Shown piece by piece: positions 22,844-31,015 of a stretch of DNA of 64,000 nucleotides. Position 1 is the first letter of the stretch. Every line of letters starts with the position of its first letter. The notes below the pieces were generated by a model. That model saw only the letters and a program-made list of their open reading frames with translations, was not told the DNA's origin and made no database searches. The stretch is from NCBI GenBank assembly GCA_035946625.1, contig DASYZE010000067.1, positions 1 to 64,000 of the forward strand, written 5' to 3'. The DNA comes from DASYXZ01 sp035946625 (GTDB lineage Bacteria; Acidobacteriota; Terriglobia; UBA7540). Position numbers and translations under genes: made by a program.

Positions 22844-25597
22844 ATGCCACTTACACTTGGAACAAAACTCGGACCCTACGAAATCGTCGCCCCACTCGGC
22901 GCGGGCGGGATGGGCGAGGTGTATCGCGCGCGCGACACCAAACTGAATCGCGACGTGGCGCTGAAAGTCCTGCCCGAAGCCTTTTCCGCCGATTCCCAGC
23001 GCATGGCGCGGTTCGAGCGCGAAGCGCAAGTCCTCGCCTCGCTCAATCATCCCAATATCGCGACAATCCACGGGCTGGAAGAGTCCGGCACAACGCGCGC
23101 ATTGGTGATGGAGTTGGTGGAAGGCCCCACCTTGGCCGAACGCATTTCTGTAGCGGCGGTCTCTGACCGCCGACCGGGGACCGGCGCTCAGAGAGCGCCG
23201 CTACAACTCGACGAGGCGCTTGAGATTGCGCGACAGATTGCCGAGGCCCTGGAATTCGCCCACGAACGCGGCATCATTCATCGCGACTTGAAACCCGCCA
23301 ACGTGAAAATCACGCCCGACGGCTTGGTGAAGGTCCTGGATTTCGGCTTGGCCAAGGCGCTCGACCCTGAAGACTCCGGCTCAAACCTCCCCAACTCTCC
23401 GACACTCAGCCCGACCTTGAGCATCGCGGCCACGCAAGCCGGCGTGATCCTGGGGACGGCGGCATACATGAGTCCAGAGCAGGCCAGGGGAAAGAAAGTG
23501 GATCGCCGCGCGGATATCTGGGCGTTCGGCGCGGTGCTTTACGAGATGCTTGGCGGGAAGCAGCCTTTCAGCGGCGGGACGATTTCGGACACGCTGGCGG
23601 AAGTGCTGAAGTTCGAGCCGGACTGGAACGCGCTGCCTCCGGGCACGCCCGCAAGCATTCAAAAACTGTTGCGTCGCTGCCTGGCGAAAGACCCGAAGCG
23701 CCGCCTGCGTGACATTGGTGAAGCTAGAATTACGATTGAGGAAACGCTGAGCGGCTCGGACGTAGGGCCGGGGCTTGCCCCGGCCTTGATGGACGGTTCG
23801 ACCAGGCCGCCCCAAGTGGCGGCCCTACGGCGCGCCCTGCCCTGGGCGGTGGCAGGGGTCTTTCTGATCGCAGCAATCATTTCGACGGCTGCATACTTGC
23901 GTCTGGCGCGAGTACCGGTCCGTGCCATCATTTCAGAAATTCCGCCGCCCCCAGGAACTGGCTTTGCGTTTAACCCGACCAACGGCGCCATCCCTGAGCT
24001 TTCGCCAGACGGAACCCGGATGGCGTTCGTGGCCAGCGGCAAAGACGGCAAACAACTTCTCTGGGTGCGTCCCCTGGATTCGACAGAAGCGCATCCTTTG
24101 CACGGCACGGAAGGTACCATGACTCCATTTTGGTCACCCGATAGCCGTTATCTCGGCTTCTTTGCCAATGGCAAGCTCAGGAAAATTGAAGTCTCCGGCG
24201 GCGCCACAGTGGACCTTTGCGACGCTCCGTGGGGACGCGGGGGGGCATGGGCGCCGGACGGGACCATTCTCTTCGCACCCAACATAGATTCGACTATTTA
24301 TCGAATATCAGCGGGCGGCGGCTCGCCTACGGCGGTTACGAGGTTTGACCAGTCCCGCGGAGAGACGAGCCACCGATGGCCGCAATTCCTCCCCGATGGC
24401 CGACACTTCATCTTTTACGCCAACTCCTCGACTGAAAATGATGGCGGCGCCTACGTCGCATCGCTCGAGGGGGGCGAGGCAAAGCTGGTGCTCAAGGGCA
24501 GCTCAAACGCCGTCTATGCGGCGGGCGACCTCTTATTTGTGCAGGGTGGAAACTTGATGGCCCAGCTTTTTGACATGTCTCACTTCCAAGTCGTGGGCGA
24601 CCCTTCAGCTCTTGCAGACAGTGTAGGGGTTTTACAAATCGCGCGTCGCGCGCTTTTGACTGCCTCCAGTAACGGCATTTTGGGCTATTGGACCAACGGC
24701 GCTTCGGTGGGCGTGGGGCAACCGCTGTGGTTCGATCGCAAGGGCAAACAGGTGGGGAGCATCAGTAGCCCCGGTTTCGTCACTGCTTCGCCGCACCTTT
24801 CCCCTGATGGCACAAAACTCGCCGCGCAGAGGGCGCGAGTCGGAGGGTGGGACATATGGACAATCGACTTAGGTCGAGGTGCTGAAACGCGCTTAACCTT
24901 CAACCCCGCGGTCAACACATCGCCCGTCTGGTCGCCCGACGGGGCAAGAATCGCCTTCGCGTCAAACCGTAGCGGATTATTCCAGATTTATGAAAAGCCT
25001 GCAAACGGCACGGGAGCAACAACGCGGCTGCTGCAGGACGATGCCAACGACACCCCGAGTTCATGGTCAGCGGACGGCAAATATCTTGCTTATCACCGCC
25101 TGAACCAGCAGGGAAAATCCGCCTCTGATATTTGGGTCCTTCCGTCGTTCGGCGATAAAAAGCCATTCCTGTTCCTCACCAGCCAGTTTAACAAGCGCGA
25201 CCCAGCTTTTTCACCGAATGGCAAATGGCTGGCTTATAGCTCGGACGAGACCGGCCGCGACGAGGTTTACATCGCTCCCTTTCCCAAGGCTAATGGCAAA
25301 TGGGAGGCCTCGACGAATGGCGGCACTCTGCCTCGCTGGCGGCGAGACGGCGAAGAGCTGTTTTACATCGCACCCAACCAGATGCTGATGTCCGTGGACG
25401 TTCAGAGAAAGGGCGATTCGATCGAAATCAGCAGCCCTCACGCACTACTCCAAATATATCCCCCGCTTATCACTTCTATACCCTACGACGTTTCTATCGA
25501 TGGCAAGAAATTCATAGTCGTAACCCAGACAGCCGAGACCAGCACGGTGCCTGTCACGCTCGTCGTCAACTGGCCGGCGCGGCTCAAGAAACAGTGA
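22844..25597 (+). CDS. Ser/Thr protein kinase with PD40/TolB-like propeller
   Basis: This 917-residue protein has three parts. Residues 11-290 are an Hanks-type kinase: GAGGMGEVYRARD (glycine loop), VALKV (K41), GIIHRDLKPANV (D148), VLDFGLAKAL (D166), GTAAYMSPEQARG. A membrane helix is near 334-356 (PWAVAGVFLIAAIISTAAYL). Residues about 365-910 are PD40/WD40-like blades such as PELSPDGTRMAFVASG and SPVWSPDGARIAFASN. The propeller is presumably outside the cytoplasm. Two palindromic repeat elements lie inside the coding sequence (23149-23205 and 23762-23828) without breaking the frame. This architecture is very common in Acidobacteriota. Confidence 0.93.
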   Translation: MPLTLGTKLGPYEIVAPLGAGGMGEVYRARDTKLNRDVALKVLPEAFSADSQRMARFEREAQVLASLNHPNIATIHGLEESGTTRALVMELVEGPTLAERISVAAVSDRRPGTGAQRAPLQLDEALEIARQIAEALEFAHERGIIHRDLKPANVKITPDGLVKVLDFGLAKALDPEDSGSNLPNSPTLSPTLSIAATQAGVILGTAAYMSPEQARGKKVDRRADIWAFGAVLYEMLGGKQPFSGGTISDTLAEVLKFEPDWNALPPGTPASIQKLLRRCLAKDPKRRLRDIGEARITIEETLSGSDVGPGLAPALMDGSTRPPQVAALRRALPWAVAGVFLIAAIISTAAYLRLARVPVRAIISEIPPPPGTGFAFNPTNGAIPELSPDGTRMAFVASGKDGKQLLWVRPLDSTEAHPLHGTEGTMTPFWSPDSRYLGFFANGKLRKIEVSGGATVDLCDAPWGRGGAWAPDGTILFAPNIDSTIYRISAGGGSPTAVTRFDQSRGETSHRWPQFLPDGRHFIFYANSSTENDGGAYVASLEGGEAKLVLKGSSNAVYAAGDLLFVQGGNLMAQLFDMSHFQVVGDPSALADSVGVLQIARRALLTASSNGILGYWTNGASVGVGQPLWFDRKGKQVGSISSPGFVTASPHLSPDGTKLAAQRARVGGWDIWTIDLGRGAETRLTFNPAVNTSPVWSPDGARIAFASNRSGLFQIYEKPANGTGATTRLLQDDANDTPSSWSADGKYLAYHRLNQQGKSASDIWVLPSFGDKKPFLFLTSQFNKRDPAFSPNGKWLAYSSDETGRDEVYIAPFPKANGKWEASTNGGTLPRWRRDGEELFYIAPNQMLMSVDVQRKGDSIEISSPHALLQIYPPLITSIPYDVSIDGKKFIVVTQTAETSTVPVTLVVNWPARLKKQ
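23149..23205. repeat. 57-bp palindromic element inserted in frame in the kinase gene
   Basis: TGTAGCGGCG (23149-23158) pairs perfectly with CGCCGCTACA (23196-23205). The 23-base arms match at 21 positions. The element is 57 bases, exactly 19 codons, and adds SVAAVSDRRPGTGAQRAPL to the kinase hinge region, where homologues have only a short linker before LDEALEIARQIAEAL. Confidence 0.75.
23762..23828. repeat. GTAGGGCC-family palindromic element inside the kinase gene
   Basis: GTAGGGCCG (23762-23770) pairs with CGGCCCTAC (23820-23828), and GGCCGGGGC pairs with GCCCCGGCC within the left half. The element encodes low-complexity VGPGLAPALMDGSTRPPQVA between the kinase domain and the membrane helix. 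A related copy lies at 38013-38090. Confidence 0.7.
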
Positions 25598-25639
25598 TGA
25601 GTGACGAGAAGGAACGAGTTTGAATGTGGGCAAACTAAA

Positions 25640-25876
25640 ATGAGCCTCGCCAGTGAAATAAAGCTAGCCCCGTATGAGATTGTTTCTCCCCTCGGTGCTG
25701 GCGGGATGAGCGAACGGCTTTTCGCAGGGGCTCGCCACCCTTGCGACGCTATTACGAGTGGACCTAGTTCTGTAAGGGCGCTCCGATTTATACTCGGTCG
25801 CGCCGGAACGTCGCCGAGGAGTTTTCTTCTTCCGAGCGCGAGATGGCAATTCCCCGATGGAGGAACGCAAAATTGA
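25640..25876 (+). pseudogene. Remnant of a second kinase-propeller gene
   Basis: The frame begins MSLASEIKLAPYEIVSPLGA then GGMSERLF. This matches the first 23 residues of the kinase encoded at 22844 (LGTKLGPYEIVAPLGAGGMG). After the glycine loop the sequence no longer resembles a kinase and stops at 25876. It is a truncated duplicate. The stop overlaps the start of the hexosaminidase gene. Confidence 0.6.
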
Positions 25877-27909
25877 TGATTCATTATTTGAGAGCACCAC
25901 TCCTGCTGTTGATCGCAAGTCTTGCATTTATTCCCATAGTGAAGGGCCAAAACAGCGAGCTGAATCTGATGCCGCAACCGGCGGAAGTTGCCGTGGGCGA
26001 AGGCCGACTGGTGATTGACGGCGGCTTCACCGTGGCCCTCACCGGTTACACCGAGCCGCGATTGCTACGCGCCGCGGAGCGACTGCTGGCGCGCTTGTCG
26101 AAGCAGACCGGCATCCCGATGTCCGACGTGATCGCGCCGGATGCCACCAAGGCCACACTGGTGATCCAGTGTGACCACGCAGGCCAAAAGATCCAATCCG
26201 TCACCGAAGACGAGTCCTATACTCTCGATGTAAATTCACAGCAAGCGCATCTGGCCGCGTCCTCGCCGGTGGGGGTGTTGCGCGGCATCGAAACTTTTCT
26301 CCAGCTTGTGAATCTGGACGCGCAGGGATTCGCAGCGCCGGCGGTGAAGATCAATGACCGCCCGCGCTTTCCCTGGCGCGGCCTGATGATTGACGCCTGC
26401 CGCCACTGGATGCCGATGGACGTGATCAAACGCAACCTGGACGGCATGGCCGCGGTGAAGCTGAACGTCTTCCACTGGCACCTCTCCGAAAATCAGGGCT
26501 TTCGAGTGGAAAGCAAGGTCTTTCCCAAGCTGACCGGCATGGGTTCCGACGGACATTTTTATACGCAGGACCAAGTGAAGGAAATTATCGCCTACGCGCG
26601 CGACCGCGGCATCCGGGTGATCCCTGAATTTGACATGCCCGGCCACTCCACCGCCTGGTTTGTAGGCTACCCCGAACTGGCCAGCGCCCCTGGGCCGTAC
26701 TCCATCGAGCGCCATTGGGGCGTGTTCGATCCCGCCATGGACCCAACCAATGAGAATGTATACAAGTTCCTCGACAAGTTGATTGGCGAAATGGCCGCGC
26801 TGTTCCCCGATGAATACTTCCATATCGGTGGAGACGAAGTGAATGGCAAACAGTGGGACGCCAACCCGAACATCCAGGCCTTCATGCGCGCGCATGGTAT
26901 GAAGACCAATGACGAACTTCAGACCTACTTCAGCACTCGAGTGCAGGCCCTGGTGACGAAGCACGGCAAGAAAACCATTGGTTGGGATGAGGTGTTTCAC
27001 CCCGGAGTTCCGAAAGACATCGTGATCCAGTCCTGGCGCGGTCAGGAATCGCTGGCCGCAGCGGCGCGGCAGGGCTACATGGGCATTCTCTCCAACGGCT
27101 ATTACATTGACCTGATGTATCCCGCGTCGCAACACTACGCCGTGGACCCGCTCGAAGGCGCGACCGCCGGACTCACCGACGAAGAAAAGGCGCGCATCCT
27201 GGGCGGCGAAGCTACGATGTGGTCCGAATACGTCACGCCGGAGAACGTGGATTCGCGCATCTGGCCGCGCACCGCCGCCATCGCGGAAAGGTTCTGGTCG
27301 CCTCAAAACGTGAAAGACGTGGACTCGATGTATAAGCGCCTGGCAGTGGAAAGCCTGCGGCTCGAATGGCTGGGCCTGAAGCACCGCTCTTATTACCCGG
27401 TGATGCTCGAGCGCATGGCCGATGAACATTCGGCTCACTTGCTGAAAGCACTGGCCGATATTGTGGAGCCGGTAAAGGAATATTCGCGGGGACGCGCCCA
27501 CGACTATACCAGCCTCAGCGCCTACAACCGGCTGGTGGACGCGGCCCATCCGGAAAGCGACGTGGCGCGCGAGTTCATGCAGCAGGTGAATGATTGGACC
27601 AACAACAAGGCCCAAATTCAAAAGCAACTCGCCAAGTGGCGCGATCGCTCTGCGGAGGTTGCGCCGCTGATGCAACGCTCCGCATTGCTGCAAGAGGACG
27701 CTCCGCTGGCGCCGATTGTCACCTCTTTGGCAACTGCCGGACTCCAGGCTCTCGAATATTTGGAGTCAGGTAAGCCAGCGCCCCCATCGTGGCTTGCGGA
27801 CCAGACGACTCTTCTCGACGATGCCGCCAAGCCGCAAGGCGAATTGCTGATTTCGATTGTGCCTCCAATCCGCAAGTTAGTTGAAATGGCGGCAGGCTCC
27901 AAGCCCTAG
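25876..27909 (+). CDS. Family GH20 beta-N-acetylhexosaminidase, secreted
   Basis: This 677-residue enzyme removes terminal N-acetylhexosamine from glycans or chitin fragments. Residues 1-25 (MIHYLRAPLLLLIASLAFIP IVKGQ) are a Sec signal. Residues 30-160 are the GH20b domain. The TIM barrel follows, with WRGLMIDACRHWM, FHWHLSENQGFR and the catalytic pair D320-E321 in FHIGGDEVNG. A helical tail covers about 490-677. The start at ATG 25876 is preferred to 25843 because it places the signal peptide first and has GGAGG upstream. It is likely exported to the periplasm or beyond. Confidence 0.95.
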   Translation: MIHYLRAPLLLLIASLAFIPIVKGQNSELNLMPQPAEVAVGEGRLVIDGGFTVALTGYTEPRLLRAAERLLARLSKQTGIPMSDVIAPDATKATLVIQCDHAGQKIQSVTEDESYTLDVNSQQAHLAASSPVGVLRGIETFLQLVNLDAQGFAAPAVKINDRPRFPWRGLMIDACRHWMPMDVIKRNLDGMAAVKLNVFHWHLSENQGFRVESKVFPKLTGMGSDGHFYTQDQVKEIIAYARDRGIRVIPEFDMPGHSTAWFVGYPELASAPGPYSIERHWGVFDPAMDPTNENVYKFLDKLIGEMAALFPDEYFHIGGDEVNGKQWDANPNIQAFMRAHGMKTNDELQTYFSTRVQALVTKHGKKTIGWDEVFHPGVPKDIVIQSWRGQESLAAAARQGYMGILSNGYYIDLMYPASQHYAVDPLEGATAGLTDEEKARILGGEATMWSEYVTPENVDSRIWPRTAAIAERFWSPQNVKDVDSMYKRLAVESLRLEWLGLKHRSYYPVMLERMADEHSAHLLKALADIVEPVKEYSRGRAHDYTSLSAYNRLVDAAHPESDVAREFMQQVNDWTNNKAQIQKQLAKWRDRSAEVAPLMQRSALLQEDAPLAPIVTSLATAGLQALEYLESGKPAPPSWLADQTTLLDDAAKPQGELLISIVPPIRKLVEMAAGSKP

Positions 27910-27913
27910 CCCC

Positions 27914-28064
27914 GGCAGTTTGTTGAAAGACGTTCCCTTGCATGTCATTCCGATCCCGCAGAGGCGGGAGAGGCATCTCGCTCTGGAAATAAGAGCAATG
28001 CGGGATTCCTCGTCGCCAAGGGCGCTTCGGAATGACAATTCAGGCAGTTTTTCAACAAACTGCC
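27914..28064. mobile_element. 151-bp MITE-like element with 15-bp terminal inverted repeats
   Basis: GGCAGTTTGTTGAAA (27914-27928) and TTTCAACAAACTGCC (28050-28064) are perfect 15-base terminal inverted repeats. Inside is a nested inverted pair, GTCATTCCGA near 27946 and TCGGAATGAC near 28026, around a CCCGC-GCGGG hairpin. There is no coding capacity. It begins 5 bases after the hexosaminidase stop and may serve as its terminator. Confidence 0.75.
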
Positions 28065-28105
28065 AGAGCAGCGAATATTCGACATTCAACCGTAGAAAGC
28101 CCCCC

Positions 28106-28160
28106 TTGACACCCTTATGATAAGTGCGTTATTCTAAATCCGACCAAGAAAGTCGGATAT
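28106..28160 (+). promoter_or_regulatory. suf-cluster promoter with IscR type-1-like operator
   Basis: TTGACA (28106-28111) and TATTCT (28130-28135) form a sigma-70 promoter with an 18-base spacer. The next 25 bases (28136-28160) are symmetric: AAATCCGAC, a 6-base centre, then AGTCGGATAT. They follow the known IscR type-1 pattern ATA-N3-GACT-N5-AGTC-N3-TAT at most positions. The site lies between the promoter and the rrf2 ATG at 28166, so the encoded Fe-S regulator probably represses itself here. Confidence 0.7.
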
Positions 28161-28165
28161 GGATT

Positions 28166-28603
28166 ATGTTGAAACTCAGTAAAAAATCGGACTACGGATT
28201 GATCGCCGTCAGGCACTTGGCCGAAAAAGACTCTGGGGGGGCCTGCAACACTAGGGAGATAGCCGCCGCCTACGGCATTCCCGCCGAATTGCTGGCCAAA
28301 GTCCTTCAGAAGCTGGTGAAGAACGGACTGCTGGTCTCCCAGCACGGCGCTGAGGGCGGCTACGCTTTGGCGCGCCATCCGTCCACGGTGACTGCGTTTG
28401 ACGTGATTCGCGCCATTGACGGGCCGCTCCTGATTACCTCCTGCGTGACCGCACGCGGAGCCTGTACGCAGGCTCCCACCTGCACGGTCCGCGAGCCTCT
28501 GAGCAAAGTGAATGAGATCATTACCCAGGCGCTCAGCTCTGTAACCATCGCCAGCTTGGGTGACGACGGTCCCGGCTTGGTCAAAATCGAGGCGAACCGA
28601 TAA
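28166..28603 (+). CDS. Rrf2-family Fe-S-sensing regulator of the suf cluster
   Basis: This 145-residue Rrf2 protein has the wHTH MLKLSKKSDYGLIAVRHLAE, the recognition segment YGIPAELLAKVLQKLVKNGL and the wing GAEGGYALAR. Three cysteines in ITSCVTARGACTQAPTC (C-x6-C-x5-C) match the [2Fe-2S] ligand pattern of IscR/SufR. The ATG at 28166 is chosen over an upstream frame because it gives the conserved start. It is the first gene of the cluster, 166 bases before sufB, with an IscR-like site directly upstream. Confidence 0.9.
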   Translation: MLKLSKKSDYGLIAVRHLAEKDSGGACNTREIAAAYGIPAELLAKVLQKLVKNGLLVSQHGAEGGYALARHPSTVTAFDVIRAIDGPLLITSCVTARGACTQAPTCTVREPLSKVNEIITQALSSVTIASLGDDGPGLVKIEANR

Positions 28604-28769
28604 TGTACGGCGCTAACTACAGACCGGCGAATGTTAAGCCAATCTTGACGATTTCGTATGGATTAAATAAAGTGGTTCATTCTGATCAAAATCCGATGAG
28701 CCTCGGGACGCTCGGAATTGCCGGGCGCCGCAACAAAACATTTTTGGGAGTTTCCGTGCAAGGAGTTCT

Positions 28770-30218
28770 ATGACCACACCAGCCACCGATGTAGCGACGT
28801 TAGCGAATAAGGAATACAAATACGGCTTCATTACCGATGTCGAAGCAGACGAAATCCCGCGCGGCTTGAATGAAGACATCATCCGGTTGATCTCCGCCAA
28901 GAAGAACGAGCCCGAGTGGATGCTCGACTGGCGGCTGAAGTCCTACCGGCACTGGTTGACGATGAAGGAGCCGACGTGGGCCAATGTCCACTACCCGCCT
29001 ATCGACTACCAGGATTCCATCTACTATTCCGCGCCCAAGACCAAAGGTTCGGGCCCCAAGAGCCTTCAGGAAGTTGATCCCGAAGTTTTGAAGACTTATG
29101 AGAAGCTGGGCATTCCCTTGCGGGAACAGGAAATGTTGGCGGGCGTGGCTGTAGATGCGGTGTTTGACAGCGTTTCCGTCGCCACCACCTTTAAGGCCAA
29201 GCTGGCCGAAGCGGGCATTATCTTCTGCTCCTTTTCCGAGGCCGTGCAGGAACATCCTGATCTGGTGAAGAAATATCTTGGGTCGGTGGTACCCTACACC
29301 GACAATTTTTTTGCCACTCTCAATTCCGCCGTGTTTAGTGACGGGTCGTTCTGTTACGTGCCCAAGGGCGTGCGCTGTCCGATGGAACTTTCCACATATT
29401 TCCGCATCAATGCCAAGGATACCGGCCAGTTTGAACGCACCCTGATTATCGCGGACGAGGGCGCATACGTCAGCTACCTCGAAGGCTGCACGGCACCCAT
29501 GCGCGACACCAACCAACTGCACGCGGCGGTGGTGGAATTGGTGGCGCTCGATAATGCCACGGTGAAATATTCGACGGTTCAGAACTGGTATCCCGGCGAC
29601 AAGGAAGGCAAAGGTGGAATCTACAACTTCGTCACCAAGCGCGGCAAATGCCTTGGCGTCAATTCCAAAATCTCGTGGACGCAAGTGGAGACCGGCTCCG
29701 CCATCACCTGGAAATATCCCGGCTGCATTCTTCAGGGTGACAATTCCGTGGGCGAATTTTATTCGGTGGCGCTCACCAACAATTATCAGCAGGCCGACAC
29801 GGGCACGAAGATGATCCACATCGGCAAAAATACCAAGAGCACCATCGTTTCCAAGGGCATCTCTGCCGGCCACGGGCAGAACAGTTATCGCGGCATGGTG
29901 AAAATTCTGAAGGGCGCCACGGGCGCGCGGAATTATTCTCAGTGCGATTCCCTGCTGCTCGGCGATAAGTGCGGCGCACATACGTTTCCTTATCTCGAAG
30001 TTAAGAACTCCACCGCCCAGGTGGAGCACGAAGCGTCCACATCAAAAATCGGCGAGGACCAACTGTTTTATTGCCGCCAGCGCGGGCTCGCCCTCGAAGA
30101 TGCTGTGGGCATGATCGTCAACGGTTTCTGCAAAACCGTTTTCCGCGAGCTGCCCATGGAGTTTGCCGTGGAGGCGCAAAAACTCCTGGGCGTGAGTTTG
30201 GAAGGAAGCGTGGGGTAA
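28770..30218 (+). CDS. sufB: Fe-S cluster scaffold protein SufB
   Basis: This 482-residue SufB forms the SufBCD scaffold on which clusters are built. Typical stretches are FCYVPKGVRCPMELSTYFRI, IADEGAYVSYLEGCTAPMRD and GIYNFVTKRGKCLGVNSKIS. The Cys in NYSQCDSLLLGDKCGAHTFP and the acidic residue in AQVEHEASTSKI are intact. The length is normal. AAGGAG lies just before the ATG. The last 40 or so codons are duplicated with divergence at 30629-30769, beyond an inserted small gene. Confidence 0.97.
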   Translation: MTTPATDVATLANKEYKYGFITDVEADEIPRGLNEDIIRLISAKKNEPEWMLDWRLKSYRHWLTMKEPTWANVHYPPIDYQDSIYYSAPKTKGSGPKSLQEVDPEVLKTYEKLGIPLREQEMLAGVAVDAVFDSVSVATTFKAKLAEAGIIFCSFSEAVQEHPDLVKKYLGSVVPYTDNFFATLNSAVFSDGSFCYVPKGVRCPMELSTYFRINAKDTGQFERTLIIADEGAYVSYLEGCTAPMRDTNQLHAAVVELVALDNATVKYSTVQNWYPGDKEGKGGIYNFVTKRGKCLGVNSKISWTQVETGSAITWKYPGCILQGDNSVGEFYSVALTNNYQQADTGTKMIHIGKNTKSTIVSKGISAGHGQNSYRGMVKILKGATGARNYSQCDSLLLGDKCGAHTFPYLEVKNSTAQVEHEASTSKIGEDQLFYCRQRGLALEDAVGMIVNGFCKTVFRELPMEFAVEAQKLLGVSLEGSVG

Positions 30219-30267
30219 GAACAATTGTGAATTGTGATTATTAAATGGCGAACGAGGGAGTTACGGG

Positions 30268-30621
30268 ATGACAGAAGAGGAGAGAGACAAAACGGTCCAG
30301 TTTATATTGGAACAGCAGGCCGCCTTCGCCGCCCAAATGCAGAAGATCGCCGAAGCGCAGGTCAGACATGACGAAATTTTCGAGAAGCAAGACCGACTGC
30401 TTGTCCGCCAGAATGACGCCATTGTGGGTCTCACCGGCATTGTTGGCAGGCTCGCCGCGAGCGCCGAGGAACATGAGAAACGGCTGGCAGGGACGGAGGA
30501 ACGGTTGGCGACACTCGAAACCAACCTTACAACGCTGGTCGAGCGCGTTGACACCTTCATTGTCGTTGTCGAAAAACACATCGCGGGCAACGGCAGGAAA
30601 AAGAAGAGGCGCAAGGCATGA
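30268..30621 (+). CDS. Small coiled-coil protein inserted after sufB
   Basis: This 117-residue, almost entirely helical protein has heptad patterns such as AQMQKIAEAQVRHDEIFEKQ and SAEEHEKRLAGTEERLATLE. It ends in a very basic tail, GNGRKKKRRKA. No enzymatic motif is visible. It is flanked by the sufB 3-prime end and its diverged duplicate, so it arrived with, or caused, that duplication. A second protein of this style is encoded between sufD and sufS (34993). Confidence 0.6.
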   Translation: MTEEERDKTVQFILEQQAAFAAQMQKIAEAQVRHDEIFEKQDRLLVRQNDAIVGLTGIVGRLAASAEEHEKRLAGTEERLATLETNLTTLVERVDTFIVVVEKHIAGNGRKKKRRKA

Positions 30622-30628
30622 TGGCGAA

Positions 30629-30769
30629 ATGACAAGGTTGAAGGCCGAGCACGCTGCCTCGATGATCGTAAACGAATTCTGTAAACCCCTTTTCCGCGAA
30701 CTGCCTATTGAGTTTGCCGGGGAAGCGCAGAAATTGTTGGGTGTGAGTTTGGAAGGAAGCGTGGGGTAG
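30629..30769 (+). pseudogene. Diverged duplicate of the sufB 3-prime end
   Basis: The frame reads MTRLKAEHAASMIVNEFCKP then LFRELPIEFAGEAQKLLGVS and LEGSVG stop. The sufB end reads DAVGMIVNGFCKTVFRELPM then EFAVEAQKLLGVSLEGSVG stop. The match covers roughly 40 codons, is in frame, and includes the same stop position, but has many silent and several coding changes. It cannot be a working scaffold; it is a remnant of another sufB copy. Confidence 0.8.
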
Positions 30770-30775
30770 TTTTGG

Positions 30776-30792
30776 ATTTCTGATTTGTGATT
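30776..30792. repeat. 17-base recurring intergenic string
   Basis: ATTTCTGATTTGTGATT matches ATTTCTGATTTGCGATT at 2404-2420 with one change. It is part of the text-like intergenic repeats scattered through the window. Confidence 0.45.
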
Positions 30793-30835
30793 TTGGATTG
30801 CGGATTCAAACCGCAGATTAAGGAGGCTGGTCTCA

Positions 30836-31003
30836 ATGAAACCAAGCGAGGGACTCAAACGAAGTCGTGGGCAGTATAAAGGCCTTTACGAGAAGGAAAA
30901 AGAAGCTCGTAAGAAAGTCTTTGAAGACGTGGTTCGGATCGACCAACAGGACAAAAATGGAAAGGTGATCGCACGGTTTCCGCGGCGAAGGAAATCAACC
31001 TAA
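30836..31003 (+). CDS. Small basic protein, unknown
   Basis: This 55-residue protein begins MKPSEGLKRSRGQYKGLYEK and ends RFPRRRKST. It is highly charged, with a KEKEARKKVFEDVVRIDQQD helix. AAGGAGG is 10 bases before the ATG. The stop is 12 bases before the next gene, which has its own AAGGAG, so the two form a small operon. The function is not recognised; a nucleic-acid-binding or antitoxin-like role is conceivable from size and charge only. Confidence 0.5.
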   Translation: MKPSEGLKRSRGQYKGLYEKEKEARKKVFEDVVRIDQQDKNGKVIARFPRRRKST

Positions 31004-31015
31004 GGAGCAGAAGCG

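Noticed and set aside
26236..27693. A 485-residue minus-strand open frame
   Set aside because: It is the antisense shadow of the GH20 hexosaminidase and has no recognisable fold or start signal.
28800..30029. A 409-residue minus-strand open frame
   Set aside because: It is antisense to sufB, which is conserved along its full length.
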